A DNA stretch of 64,000 nt from Leifsonia sp. NPDC080035 (GTDB lineage: Bacteria; Actinomycetota; Actinomycetes; Actinomycetales; Microbacteriaceae). The number at the start of each line of letters is the position of its first letter. The stretch's first letter is position 1. Positions 41,659 to 50,065 of the stretch are shown one piece after another. The position numbers were made by a program, and so were the translations under genes. The notes below the pieces were generated by a model. That model saw only the letters and a program-made list of their open reading frames with translations. It was not told the origin of the DNA and searched no databases. Location: contig NZ_CP157390.1 of NCBI RefSeq assembly GCF_040050925.1, positions 2,604,001 through 2,668,000 of the forward strand, read 5' to 3'.

Positions 41659-42514
41659 CGGCGAGAAGCAGCAGGGGGAGCGGCTGCAGAAAGTGATGGC
41701 GGCGGCGGGGGTCGCCTCCCGCCGGGTCTCCGAGGAGATGATCGTGGCCGGACGGGTGACCGTCAACGGCGAGGTCGTCACGGAGCTCGGCCGCCGGGTC
41801 GACCCGGAGCACGACCGGGTCGCGGTGGACGGGACGGCGGTGCAGCTGGACTCGAGCCGTCGCTACGTGATGCTCAACAAGCCCGTCGGGGTCGTCAGCT
41901 CCATGCGCGACGAGCAGGGCAGGCCGGACCTGTCCCGGTTCACCGCCGACTACCCCGAGCGGCTGTTCAACGTCGGCCGGCTGGACCAGGAGACCTCGGG
42001 GCTGCTCATCCTCACCAACGACGGCGAGCTCGCGCACGTGCTCGCGCACCCCAGCTTCGGCGTGACGAAGACGTACATCGCCCGCGTGCGCGGCACGGTG
42101 ACGCCGCAGACCATCGCCCGGCTGACGAAGGGCGTCGAGCTGGAGGACGGGCCGATCGCGGCGGACAAGGCGCGGCTCATGCAGGTGAGCCAGGGCGGCG
42201 GCGACAGCATGGTGGAGCTGACGCTGCACTCCGGCCGCAACCGGATCGTGCGGCGGATGATGGCCGAGGTTGGGCATCCCGTCATCGAGCTGGTGCGCCG
42301 TCAGTTCGGGCCGCTGCACCTCGGCACGCTGCAGGTGGGGCGGATGCGCGAGCTGACCAAGGATGAGCTCGGCAAACTGCTGACGATCTCCCGCGAGGGC
42401 GGGGAGCGACCGCAGGCGGCGGCGGGGAAGCCGGCGCCCGGCGGGAAGCCCGCGGGCGCGGCGCGGAGGCCCGCGAAGCCGCGCGGGGATCGCCGCCAGG
42501 GCGACCGGCGCTGA
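41648..42514 (+). CDS. 23S rRNA pseudouridine synthase, RluB/RsuA type
   Basis: A 288-residue enzyme: an N-terminal S4 domain (ERLQKVMAAAGVASRRVSEEMIVAGRVTVNGEVV), then the catalytic domain with the nucleophile Asp in FNVGRLDQETSGLLILTNDGELAH and SGRNRIVRRMMAEVGHPV. The C-terminus is a 35-residue Lys/Pro/Gly-rich tail likely to bind RNA. It converts a specific 23S uridine to pseudouridine; placement after scpB is typical. Confidence 0.92.
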   Translation: MSADGEKQQGERLQKVMAAAGVASRRVSEEMIVAGRVTVNGEVVTELGRRVDPEHDRVAVDGTAVQLDSSRRYVMLNKPVGVVSSMRDEQGRPDLSRFTADYPERLFNVGRLDQETSGLLILTNDGELAHVLAHPSFGVTKTYIARVRGTVTPQTIARLTKGVELEDGPIAADKARLMQVSQGGGDSMVELTLHSGRNRIVRRMMAEVGHPVIELVRRQFGPLHLGTLQVGRMRELTKDELGKLLTISREGGERPQAAAGKPAPGGKPAGAARRPAKPRGDRRQGDRR

Positions 42515-42532
42515 CGCGCGAGGCCGGCGGCG

Positions 42533-42584
42533 ATTCGTCACGAACGCGCGGGACTCGTCACGAACGGCTCGTATTCGTGACGAA
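42533..42584. repeat. three tandem 20-bp units, locus B
   Basis: Cores ATTCGTCACGAA (42533-42544), ACTCGTCACGAA (42553-42564) and ATTCGTGACGAA (42573-42584), spaced exactly 20 bp, in the 186-bp gap between the pseudouridine synthase and prephenate dehydrogenase genes. The core is the same TTCGT-S-ACGAA palindrome as at 38531-38590. Confidence 0.85.
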
Positions 42585-42688
42585 TCGGAGCGCACCCTCC
42601 CGGCGCCACGAGTTCCGACGCGCCCACCTCGGTGCTCGCCGTCCGCCCACGCCTGACGCCCCGTGACGGACGCCGCCCGGCCGCTGGC

Positions 42689-42694
42689 TAAAGT
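42689..42694 (+). promoter_or_regulatory. -10 box of tyrA
   Basis: TAAAGT with a 6-nt spacer to GTG 42701. Confidence 0.5.
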
Positions 42695-42700
42695 GGACGG

Positions 42701-43789
42701 GTGACTGATTCCGCCTCCCGGCTCGCCGGACCCGTCCGCGTCGTGGGGACCGGGCTGCTGGGCGCCTCCGTCGGCCTCGGGCTGCGTGCCCGCGGCGTGG
42801 ATGTGCTGCTCGCCGACTCCTCGCCCTCCCACCTGCGGCTCGCCGCGGACTACGGGGCCGGACGGCCGGACGACGGTGCCATCGAGCCGGTGCTGATCGT
42901 GGTCGCGGTGCCGCCGGACCTCGTCTCCCGCGTGGTCGCCGACGAGCTGGCCGCGCATCCCGCCGCCGTGGTCACGGACGTCGCCAGCGTCAAGGTCGCT
43001 CCGCTCGCGGAGCTGGAGGACGCCGGAGTGGACCTCGCGCGGTACGTCGGCTCGCACCCGCTCGCCGGCCGCGAGCGCGGCGGTCCCAGCGCCGCGCGCG
43101 CAGACCTGTTCGTCGGGCGCCCATGGGTGGTCGCCGCGCGGCCGGAGAACGCCCGCGCGGCCGTGAACCTGGTGGAGGCGCTCATCCTCGACCTCGGCGC
43201 GACCCCGGTGGAGATGGCGGCGCCCGACCACGACGCCGCCGTCGCGCTCGTCTCGCACGCTCCGCAGATCATCTCGTCGCTGATGGCCAAGCGGCTCACA
43301 GACTCCACCGACGCGGCGCTCGGCCTCGCCGGGCAGGGCGTGCGCGATGTGACGCGGATCGCGGCGAGCGAGCCGGAGCTGTGGGTGCAGATCCTCGGCG
43401 CGAACGCTCCGGCGATCGTGGAGATCCTGCGCGCCTACCGCGACGACCTGGACCGCGTGCTCGCGGCGCTCGGCGACGTGGACGCGGCGGGCGCCCGCCG
43501 CGCGATCGCCGAGGAGATCGCCGGGGGCAACACCGGCGTCGCCCGGCTGCCCGGCAAGCACGGCCAGGACAAGCGCTACGCGAGCCTCGTCGTGATGGTG
43601 GACGACCGGCCGGGCGAGCTCGCGCGGCTGCTCGCGGAGCTCGGCGAGCTGGACGTGAACCTCGAAGACCTGAGGCTGGAGCACTCGCCCGGGGCCGCGT
43701 TCGGCCTCGCCGAGATCGCGGTGCTGCCCGAGGTGCTCGGCCGCACCGTGAACGACCTGACCGATCGTGGCTGGAGGATCGCCGGATGA
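42701..43789 (+). CDS. tyrA: prephenate dehydrogenase
   Basis: Tyrosine biosynthesis: NAD-dependent oxidative decarboxylation of prephenate. 362 residues with the Rossmann start VRVVGTGLLGASVGLGLRARG, the substrate segment YVGSHPLAGRERGGPSAARADLF and SHAPQIISSLMAKRL, and a C-terminal ACT-like domain (about 285-360, VVMVDDRPGELARLLAELGELDVNLEDLRLE) that probably senses tyrosine. Leaderless start. Overlaps cmk by 4 nt. Confidence 0.93.
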   Translation: MTDSASRLAGPVRVVGTGLLGASVGLGLRARGVDVLLADSSPSHLRLAADYGAGRPDDGAIEPVLIVVAVPPDLVSRVVADELAAHPAAVVTDVASVKVAPLAELEDAGVDLARYVGSHPLAGRERGGPSAARADLFVGRPWVVAARPENARAAVNLVEALILDLGATPVEMAAPDHDAAVALVSHAPQIISSLMAKRLTDSTDAALGLAGQGVRDVTRIAASEPELWVQILGANAPAIVEILRAYRDDLDRVLAALGDVDAAGARRAIAEEIAGGNTGVARLPGKHGQDKRYASLVVMVDDRPGELARLLAELGELDVNLEDLRLEHSPGAAFGLAEIAVLPEVLGRTVNDLTDRGWRIAG

Positions 43790-44454
43790 CCGAACTCGTG
43801 CTCGCCATGGACGGCCCCGCTGGAAGCGGGAAGTCCTCCGTCAGCAAGGCGGCGGCCCGAAGGCTCGGCTGGGCGTACCTCGACACCGGGGCCGCGTACC
43901 GCGCGCTCAGCTGGTACGTGATGCAGCGGCGCATCGACCCGACGGACTCCGCGGCCGTGGTGGATGCGCTGCCCGACTTCGACTACCGGATCGGCACCGA
44001 CCCGGACACCTACCACGTGTTCGTTGGCGACCACGACGTCACCGACGCGATCCGGGAGCCGGAGGTGACCGCCGTGGTGTCGGCGATCGCGCGGGTTCCT
44101 GAGGTCCGTTCCTTCCTCACGCGGCTGTTCCGCGACATCGTGGCCCGCAGCGATCGGGAGGGCATCGTGGTGGAGGGCAGGGACATCACGACCGTCGTCT
44201 GCCCGGATGCGCCCGTGCGCATCCTGCTCACCGCCGACGAAGAGGTTAGAATGGCCAGACGTTCCGCCGAGCTGACCGGGCATTCCGCCGCTCACGTCGG
44301 CGAGGCCCTCCGGCGGCGCGATGCGGCCGACTCCCGGGTCGTGGACTTCATGAACGCCGCAGACGGTGTGACCACCGTCGACTCCACCGATCTCGACTTC
44401 GAGCAGACCGTCGACGCGGTCGTCGCCGTCGTGCAGAAAGAGACTCATGTCTGA
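43786..44454 (+). CDS. cmk: cytidylate kinase
   Basis: Phosphorylates CMP and dCMP. 222 residues with P-loop LAMDGPAGSGKSSVSKAAARRLGW, the CMP-binding YLDTGAAYRALSWYV and EGRDITTVVCPDAPVRILLTA. Standard length. ATG 43786 overlaps the tyrA stop and the der start lies inside its last codons (8-nt overlap), so tyrA-cmk-der is one unit. Confidence 0.96.
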   Translation: MTELVLAMDGPAGSGKSSVSKAAARRLGWAYLDTGAAYRALSWYVMQRRIDPTDSAAVVDALPDFDYRIGTDPDTYHVFVGDHDVTDAIREPEVTAVVSAIARVPEVRSFLTRLFRDIVARSDREGIVVEGRDITTVVCPDAPVRILLTADEEVRMARRSAELTGHSAAHVGEALRRRDAADSRVVDFMNAADGVTTVDSTDLDFEQTVDAVVAVVQKETHV

Positions 44455-45952
44455 CATCGAAAACGAGCCCCAGGGCTCCGACGACCTCGTCGAACGCCTC
44501 GCGTCCCTCGACGAGGATCTCGCCGTCCAGCGCGCGAACGCCCTGCGCAGCGGGCTGGAGGAGTACGAGCTCGACGAGGCCGACCTCGACATCCTCGGCG
44601 TCGCCGGTGAGGACGTCGACGCCATCACCTACCTGCCCGCACTCCCGGTGCTCGCGATCGTGGGCCGGCCGAACGTCGGCAAGTCCGCGCTCGTCAACCG
44701 CATCCTCGGCCGCCGCGAGGCCGTCGTGGAGGACACTCCCGGTGTCACCCGTGACCGCGTCTCGTACCAGGCCGAGTGGAACGGCCGCCGGTTCACGGTG
44801 GTCGACACCGGCGGCTGGGAGCCGGACGCCCGCGGGATCGACGCGTCCGTCGCCGCGCAGGCCGAGGTCGCCATCGACCTGGCCGACGCCGTCCTCTTCG
44901 TCGTGGATGCGACCGTCGGCGCGACCTCGACCGACGAGCACGTCGTCCGGCTGCTGCGCAAGACCAGGAAGCCGGTGTTCCTCGCCGCCAACAAGGTGGA
45001 CGACGCCCGCCAGGAGCCGTACGCGACCGAGCTGTGGTCGCTGGGGCTCGGCGAGCCGCATCCCGTCTCCGCCCTGCACGGCCGCGGCGTCGCCGACCTG
45101 CTCGACGAGATCCTGAAGGTGCTGCCGGAGGTCTCCGCTGTCGCCAAGCAGGAGGTCGGCGGTCCGCGCCGTGTCGCGATCGTCGGGCGGCCGAACGTCG
45201 GCAAGTCCTCGCTGCTGAACAAGGCGGCGGGGGAGGAGCGCGTTGTGGTCAACGAGCTCGCCGGCACCACCCGCGACCCCGTGGACGAGCAGGTCGAGCT
45301 GGGCGGCAAGGTGTGGCGCTTCGTCGACACCGCCGGCATCCGCCGACGTGTGCACCTGCAGCAGGGCGCGGACTTCTACGCGTCGCTGCGCACCTCCACG
45401 GCGCTGGAGAAGGCGGAGGTCGCGGTCGTCGTGCTCGACGTGAGCGAGCCGATCAGCGAGCAGGACGTGCGCATCATCGACCTCGTGCTCGAGTCGGGCC
45501 GCGCGCTCGTGCTGGCCTTCAACAAGTGGGACCTGCTGGACGACGAGCGCCGCCGCTACCTGGAGCGCGAGATCGAGCAGGACCTGGCGCACGTGTCGTG
45601 GGCGCCGCGCGTCAACATCTCGGCGCGCACCGGCCGTCACCTGGAGAAGCTGGTGCCCGCGCTGGAGCTGGCGCTCGAGTCGTGGGACACCCGCATCCCC
45701 ACCGGTAAGTTCAACGCGTTCCTGGCCGAACTCACCGCGGCGCACCCGCACCCGGTGCGCGGCGGCAAGCAGCCGCGCATCCTGTTCGGCACGCAGGCCT
45801 CCAGCCGGCCGCCGACATTCGTGGTGTTCACCACCGGGTTCCTGGACCCGGGCTACCGGCGCTACATCATCCGCCGGCTGCGCGAGGTGTACGGCTTCGA
45901 GGGCACCCCGATCGTGCTCAACATGCGCGTCCGCGAGAAGCGCAAGCGCTAG
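44447..45952 (+). CDS. der: ribosome-assembly GTPase Der (EngA)
   Basis: A 501-residue tandem GTPase for 50S maturation. The first G domain has GRPNVGKSALVNRIL and DTGGWEPD with NKVD; the second has GRPNVGKSSLLNKAAG, DTAGIRRR and NKWD; a C-terminal KH-like domain ends at VREKRKR. An acidic leader of about 60 residues, longer than in Gram-negatives, precedes the first domain as in other actinobacteria. Confidence 0.97.
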   Translation: MSDIENEPQGSDDLVERLASLDEDLAVQRANALRSGLEEYELDEADLDILGVAGEDVDAITYLPALPVLAIVGRPNVGKSALVNRILGRREAVVEDTPGVTRDRVSYQAEWNGRRFTVVDTGGWEPDARGIDASVAAQAEVAIDLADAVLFVVDATVGATSTDEHVVRLLRKTRKPVFLAANKVDDARQEPYATELWSLGLGEPHPVSALHGRGVADLLDEILKVLPEVSAVAKQEVGGPRRVAIVGRPNVGKSSLLNKAAGEERVVVNELAGTTRDPVDEQVELGGKVWRFVDTAGIRRRVHLQQGADFYASLRTSTALEKAEVAVVVLDVSEPISEQDVRIIDLVLESGRALVLAFNKWDLLDDERRRYLEREIEQDLAHVSWAPRVNISARTGRHLEKLVPALELALESWDTRIPTGKFNAFLAELTAAHPHPVRGGKQPRILFGTQASSRPPTFVVFTTGFLDPGYRRYIIRRLREVYGFEGTPIVLNMRVREKRKR

Positions 45953-45992
45953 CGCCCCGGTCCCGGCCTCGCCCCCGCCGCCTGCCCGCCGA

Positions 45993-46059
45993 GCCGCCGA
46001 GCACAGGAAAAAGGTCGCGAATCCGCTCGATTCGCGACCTTTCCCCTGTGCTCGGCGGC
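45993..46059. terminator. long terminator hairpin, copy 2 of a dispersed family
   Basis: Outer arms GCCGCCGAGCACAGG (45993-46007) and CCTGTGCTCGGCGGC (46045-46059) are identical to those at 20257-20323. Inner arms (46010-46023 and 46029-46042) pair over 14 bp and share the GCGAATC/GATTCGC core with copy 1. It lies between convergent der and the SAHH-like gene. Confidence 0.88.
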
Positions 46060-46075
46060 CTGCGCGAGGGCCGGG

Positions 46076-47254
46076 TCAGGCGAGGAGGGCGACCAGGGCC
46101 TCGGCGAGGGCGCGGTCGATGGCGGCAGGAACCGGCTCCGCGCCCGTGAAGCGCGCGTCGCCGGCCGCGATCGCGGCGAGGCTTCGCGCCTGGAGGGCGA
46201 GGCCGAGGTCCATCGCCTGGATGGGGTTGCCGCCCGCGGCCGTCAGGTTGATCATCCTGGTCGCGTGCAGCACCACGATCTCGCGGCCGTCGTGCAGCCG
46301 GTGCAGCACCCGTGCGTCGTAGTCTCCGGACTCCGGCGACAGCGACACCGCCTCGCTGGTCGCGCGGGCGAGGGCCGCATGGTCGAGTTCCTGACCCTCG
46401 TGCCCGACGCCGGCGATCATCGCCCCGTCGCGCAGCGCGGCGATCCCCGCCTCGTCCACGACACCGCGCGCGCCGGTGGCGAGGAACACGATGTCGTTGC
46501 CGGCGAGCAGGCCGTGCAGGTCCTGCACGCGATGGCCGCGCATGACCGCATCCAGCCGGCGGAACGGGTCGAGGTCCGCCACCGACACCGTCGCGCCGAG
46601 CTGGCGGAGGGTGTCGGCGACGCCCTTGCCGCACGGCCCGTAGCCGACGACGCCGACCCGGGAACCGGGGAGCATGAGATTCGTCGCGTTCATGAAGCCC
46701 TGCACGATGCTCTGGCCGACGCCGAACTCGTTCTCGACCAGCAGCTTCAGCCGGCTGTCGTTGATGACGATCACCGGGAAGTCCGGTGCGGACGCCGCCG
46801 CCCGGATCCGCAGGCCTCCCGTCGTGGTCTCCTCCGTTGCGCCGCGGAAGCGAGGCGACCGAGGCGCGCCCGAGAGGAGCCTCAACACGAGGTCGCCGCC
46901 GTTGTCCAGGACCAGGTCGGGCTCGCGCCGGAGGATCTCGTCGAGGTGGGCGTCCCGCTCGGCCGCGGTGTCGGCGCGGGAGCCGAGCACATCCACCCCC
47001 GCGTCGCGAAGGGCCGCGGCCGTCGCCTCCTGCGTCGTGCCGAGGTTGCCCGTGATCACGACGTCGGCCCCGGCGCGCGCCAGGTACTCGCAGAGCACCG
47101 CCGTCTTCGGTTCGATGTGGATGGTGAGGCCGAGCCGGAGTCCGGCGAAGACGTGGCCGACCTCGTCGAAGGTGTCGGCGAGCAGGGGCATGTGCCTGGC
47201 GGCCCAGGCGGTCTCGGGGTGCGGGACGCGCCGAGTGGTGGATGGTGTCGTCAC
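46076..47254 (-). CDS. divergent adenosylhomocysteinase-like protein
   Basis: A 392-residue protein of the S-adenosylhomocysteine hydrolase family, short archaeal/Thermotoga-like form without the C-terminal Lys-Tyr tail. The NAD fold VGVVGYGPCGKGVADTLRQLGA is intact, as are NDSRLK (the Lys), LDNGGD and IAGVGHEG (the His). Other usually fixed positions differ: the STQDD segment reads GNLGTTQEATAAAL and the Asp-Asn after the Lys reads Glu-Asn. It may hydrolyse SAH or a related nucleoside. GTG 47254 has GAGAG upstream; TTG 47266 would add four residues. Confidence 0.75.
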   Translation of the reverse strand: MTTPSTTRRVPHPETAWAARHMPLLADTFDEVGHVFAGLRLGLTIHIEPKTAVLCEYLARAGADVVITGNLGTTQEATAAALRDAGVDVLGSRADTAAERDAHLDEILRREPDLVLDNGGDLVLRLLSGAPRSPRFRGATEETTTGGLRIRAAASAPDFPVIVINDSRLKLLVENEFGVGQSIVQGFMNATNLMLPGSRVGVVGYGPCGKGVADTLRQLGATVSVADLDPFRRLDAVMRGHRVQDLHGLLAGNDIVFLATGARGVVDEAGIAALRDGAMIAGVGHEGQELDHAALARATSEAVSLSPESGDYDARVLHRLHDGREIVVLHATRMINLTAAGGNPIQAMDLGLALQARSLAAIAAGDARFTGAEPVPAAIDRALAEALVALLA

Positions 47255-47323
47255 GGGTGCTCTCAATCGTTCGGGCCGCGCGCGTCTGCGGTCGCGGCGG
47301 TGGGGAGGGGAACGAGTGAGGCG

Positions 47324-47404
47324 TCAGGGATGCATCTCGCGGCGCGATTCGTCGCTCCCGTAGAGCGGGAGGCGACGCGCCGACGCGGTGATCGAGCACA
47401 CCAT
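47324..47404 (-). CDS. possible leaderless upstream peptide of the SAHH-like gene
   Basis: A 26-codon frame starting at ATG 47404, exactly 6 nt after the -10 box TAGACT (47416-47411), and ending 69 nt before the SAHH-like start. It begins MVCSITASARRLPLYG and ends ESRREMHP; it holds one Cys, an internal Met and two Arg pairs. The frame covers a strong hairpin at 47341-47381, so its translation would affect leader folding. Confidence 0.45.
   Translation of the reverse strand: MVCSITASARRLPLYGSDESRREMHP
47341..47381 (-). promoter_or_regulatory. leader hairpin of the SAHH-like transcript
   Basis: GTCGCTCCCG (47351-47360) pairs with CGGGAGGCGAC (47366-47376) with one bulge around loop TAGAG; GGCGC (47341-47345) and GCGCC (47377-47381) close an outer stem. 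No known SAM or SAH riboswitch core was recognised around it. Confidence 0.5.
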
Positions 47405-47410
47405 GCGGGC

Positions 47411-47416
47411 AGTCTA
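47411..47416 (-). promoter_or_regulatory. -10 box of the SAHH-like transcript
   Basis: TAGACT on the minus strand, 6 nt before the upstream-peptide ATG. Confidence 0.5.
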
Positions 47417-47419
47417 TCC

Positions 47420-47725
47420 GCCGCCGCAGCGTGCCTGAGGTTCGGGCGGTACGACACTGTCGTGGACGCGCGGCCCGGCCCGCACTAGGATCGCCTGCGG
47501 CGGTGTCCTCATCCATGCGTATGCATGAATGCGGGCGACGGCGCGTGTCAAGCGCGACACGCCGCTGGGCCAGCGGGATCGCGTCGGTGCCGCCCCCAAA
47601 GGAGGGGCGACCACAACGGGGGTATTTGTACCCCGGCTTGTCCTCATTATTGTGGACATAAGAGAGCTACCCGACCGCATTACCCGAAGATGCGGGCTCT
47701 CGTCATCGAGGACGCATACCCGAAA
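47420..47725 (+). promoter_or_regulatory. long structured leader of the GT2-GH18 operon
   Basis: About 300 bp without a convincing gene. Four successive small hairpins are visible: GCGTGTC/GACACGC (47543-47562), CCGCTGG/CCAGCGG (47562-47576), CGCCCC/GGGGCG (47591-47609) and GGGGTA/TACCCC (47619-47634). An AT-rich stretch with GTCC/GGAC repeats and CATAAG (47657-47662) is the likely promoter, followed by three direct copies of TACCCGA at 47668, 47681 and 47717. Confidence 0.45.
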
Positions 47726-50065
47726 ATGAGTTCTACACCTTCCTACACGCCTGCCCGAAAGCGCCAGTGGGGCGCCGAGCGCCGCACCGAGCCGCTGCCG
47801 ACGGTCCACCCGAGGCCGTCGGACCGCAAGATCACCTGGAGCCGCGTCGCCATCGTCGCGACCATCGTGTTCTGGGCGATCTACGTCGTGACCACGATCA
47901 TCCGCCAGTTCCTCGTGCTCGGCACGCAGGACTTCCGGTTCACGATGGAGGCCATCGGCTACACCGTGGTCGTCACCTTCCTGACGTTCTCCGCGCTGAT
48001 GTACCTGGTCGCCCGCCAGGGCGCCCTGCAGCGCTTCCAGAAGCACGTCCGCGTCCCGCGCGCCGAGCTGGACCGGCACTTCGCCGAGCACCAGCCGTCG
48101 ATCACCGTGCTCGTGCCCTCCTACGCGGAGGAGCCCGAGGTCGTGCGGATGACGCTGCTCTCCGCCGCGCTGCAGGAGTTCCCGTCCATGCGGGTCGTGC
48201 TGCTGGTCGACGACAACCCGAACCCGACCGACCCGGCCGTCGCGGAGCGGCTGGAGGCCACCCGCGCCCTCGCCGCTGACATCACCGAGCAGCTGTCGGA
48301 GCCGCGGTTCCGCTTCACCGACGCGCTGCTGCGCTTCGAGCTGGGCGACGACCGCGCGTTCGCGGCCGAGGCCGACTCCCTCGAGCTCGCCGAGCACTAC
48401 CGCTGGGCGGCCGAGTGGCTCTACGCCCAGGCGGAGGCCCACGGTCTCGACGACCACGTGGACGTCTTCTTCGCCGACCAGGTGCTGCGGGGCCTCGGCG
48501 ACGACCTGGCCCTGACCGGCGAGGCGGTCGCCGCCGCCGTCGCGGAGGGCGCTGCGCTCTCCACCGACCGCGTCGCGCAGCTGTACCGCCGCCTGGCGTG
48601 GACGTTCGATGCCGAGCTCGCGATCTTCGAGCGCAAGCAGTGGGCATCCCTGTCGCACGAGGCGAACAAGGCGATGAACCTGAACGCGTACATCGGCCTG
48701 ATGGGCGGGGTGTACCGCGCCGAGGAGACGCCGGAGGGCCCGATCCTCACGCCGATCGCCGCCGGCTCCCGCCGCCCGGGCGACATCGAGATCCCGGACA
48801 GCGACTTCCTGCTGACCCTCGACGCCGACTCGATCCTGCTCCGCGAGTACTGCCTTCGCCTGACGTACTTCCTGCAGCAGCCGGACAACGCCCGCGTCGC
48901 CGTGACGCAGACGCCGTACTCGTCGTTCCGCGGCGCCGGCACCCGCATCGAGCGCCTGGCCGGTGCGACCACGGACATCCAGCACATCCTGCACCAGGGC
49001 AAGAGCTACTACGGAGCCACCTTCTGGGTGGGCGCGAACGCGGTCATCCGCAAGCGTGCCCTGGAGGACATCGTCGAGACCGAGTGGGTCGGCGGGTTCG
49101 AGGTGCGCCGCTACATCCAGGACCGCACGGTCATCGAGGACACCGAGTCGAGCATCGACCTCGGCACCCACGGCTGGACGCTCGTGAACTACCCCGAGCG
49201 GCTCAGCTACTCGGCGACCCCGCCGGACTTCGGCTCGCTGATCGTGCAGCGCCGCCGCTGGGCGAACGGCGGCCTGCTGATCCTGCCGAAGCTGTGGCGT
49301 CAGGTGCGCGAGCGCAAGCGCCGCGGCGAGCACGTCTCCCGCATCGAGCTGCTGCTGCGCGTGAACTACATGGCCTCGATCTGCTGGGCGAGCTTCGGCC
49401 TGATCTTCCTGCTGGCCTACCCGTACGACGGCCGGCTGCTCAGCCCCATGGTGCTGCTCGCCGCGCTCCCGTACTTCATCAGCCAGGCCAGCGACCTCCG
49501 CTACTCCGGCTACAAGGCCACCGACATCCTGCGGATCTACGGCTTCAACCTGATCCTGCTGCCGGTGAATCTGGCGGGCGTGCTGAAGTCCATCCAGCAG
49601 TCGCTGACCGGCAAGAAGATCCCGTTCGCGCGTACGCCGAAGGTGAAGAACCGCACCGCGTCGCCGCTGCTGTACGTGATCGCCCCGCTCGCGATCGTCG
49701 GGTTCTCGCTGTTCACGCTCTGGCGCGACCTCAACGCGCAGAACTGGGGCAACGCCGCGTTCGCCGCCTTCAACGCCACGCTCGCGATCTGGGCGATCGT
49801 CTCCTACATCGGCATCGGCAACACGATCGTGGACATCTGGCTGGGCCTCACCAAGCCGCTGTACGTGGACAAGTCGCGCACGCGCGCCGCGTCCGAGCCC
49901 GCCGCCGTGACCGCATCCATCGACTGGCGCTCCGTGCTGTACCACGGTCACGCCGGTGGCGAGGTCCCGCACGTGGAGCGCGGCGACGTCCGGATCGGCG
50001 GCGCGCCCGCCGACGTGCCCGTCGGCGACGTTCCCGTCGGTGACGGCGAGAAGCAGGCCGCGTGA
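47726..50065 (+). CDS. GT2 processive glycosyltransferase, cellulose/chitin-synthase-like
   Basis: A 779-residue membrane enzyme. Two N-terminal membrane helices (about 40-60 and 73-95) precede a cytosolic GT-A domain with SITVLVPSYAEEPE, the metal-binding DAD at about 366-368, the ED of VIEDTESS near 470 and QRRRW at about 508-512 (Q-x-x-R-W), the mark of processive beta-glycan synthases. Four or more helices follow (about 550-700). A 120-residue insertion sits between the first strand and the DAD motif; there is no PilZ domain. It is coupled to the GH18 gene by TGATG. ATG 47690 is an alternative start. Confidence 0.85.
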   Translation: MSSTPSYTPARKRQWGAERRTEPLPTVHPRPSDRKITWSRVAIVATIVFWAIYVVTTIIRQFLVLGTQDFRFTMEAIGYTVVVTFLTFSALMYLVARQGALQRFQKHVRVPRAELDRHFAEHQPSITVLVPSYAEEPEVVRMTLLSAALQEFPSMRVVLLVDDNPNPTDPAVAERLEATRALAADITEQLSEPRFRFTDALLRFELGDDRAFAAEADSLELAEHYRWAAEWLYAQAEAHGLDDHVDVFFADQVLRGLGDDLALTGEAVAAAVAEGAALSTDRVAQLYRRLAWTFDAELAIFERKQWASLSHEANKAMNLNAYIGLMGGVYRAEETPEGPILTPIAAGSRRPGDIEIPDSDFLLTLDADSILLREYCLRLTYFLQQPDNARVAVTQTPYSSFRGAGTRIERLAGATTDIQHILHQGKSYYGATFWVGANAVIRKRALEDIVETEWVGGFEVRRYIQDRTVIEDTESSIDLGTHGWTLVNYPERLSYSATPPDFGSLIVQRRRWANGGLLILPKLWRQVRERKRRGEHVSRIELLLRVNYMASICWASFGLIFLLAYPYDGRLLSPMVLLAALPYFISQASDLRYSGYKATDILRIYGFNLILLPVNLAGVLKSIQQSLTGKKIPFARTPKVKNRTASPLLYVIAPLAIVGFSLFTLWRDLNAQNWGNAAFAAFNATLAIWAIVSYIGIGNTIVDIWLGLTKPLYVDKSRTRAASEPAAVTASIDWRSVLYHGHAGGEVPHVERGDVRIGGAPADVPVGDVPVGDGEKQAA

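Noticed and set aside
47254..47420. SAM or SAH riboswitch before the SAHH-like gene
   Set aside because: I looked for the conserved cores of the known SAM and SAH classes and saw none; only a simple hairpin and a short frame are supported.
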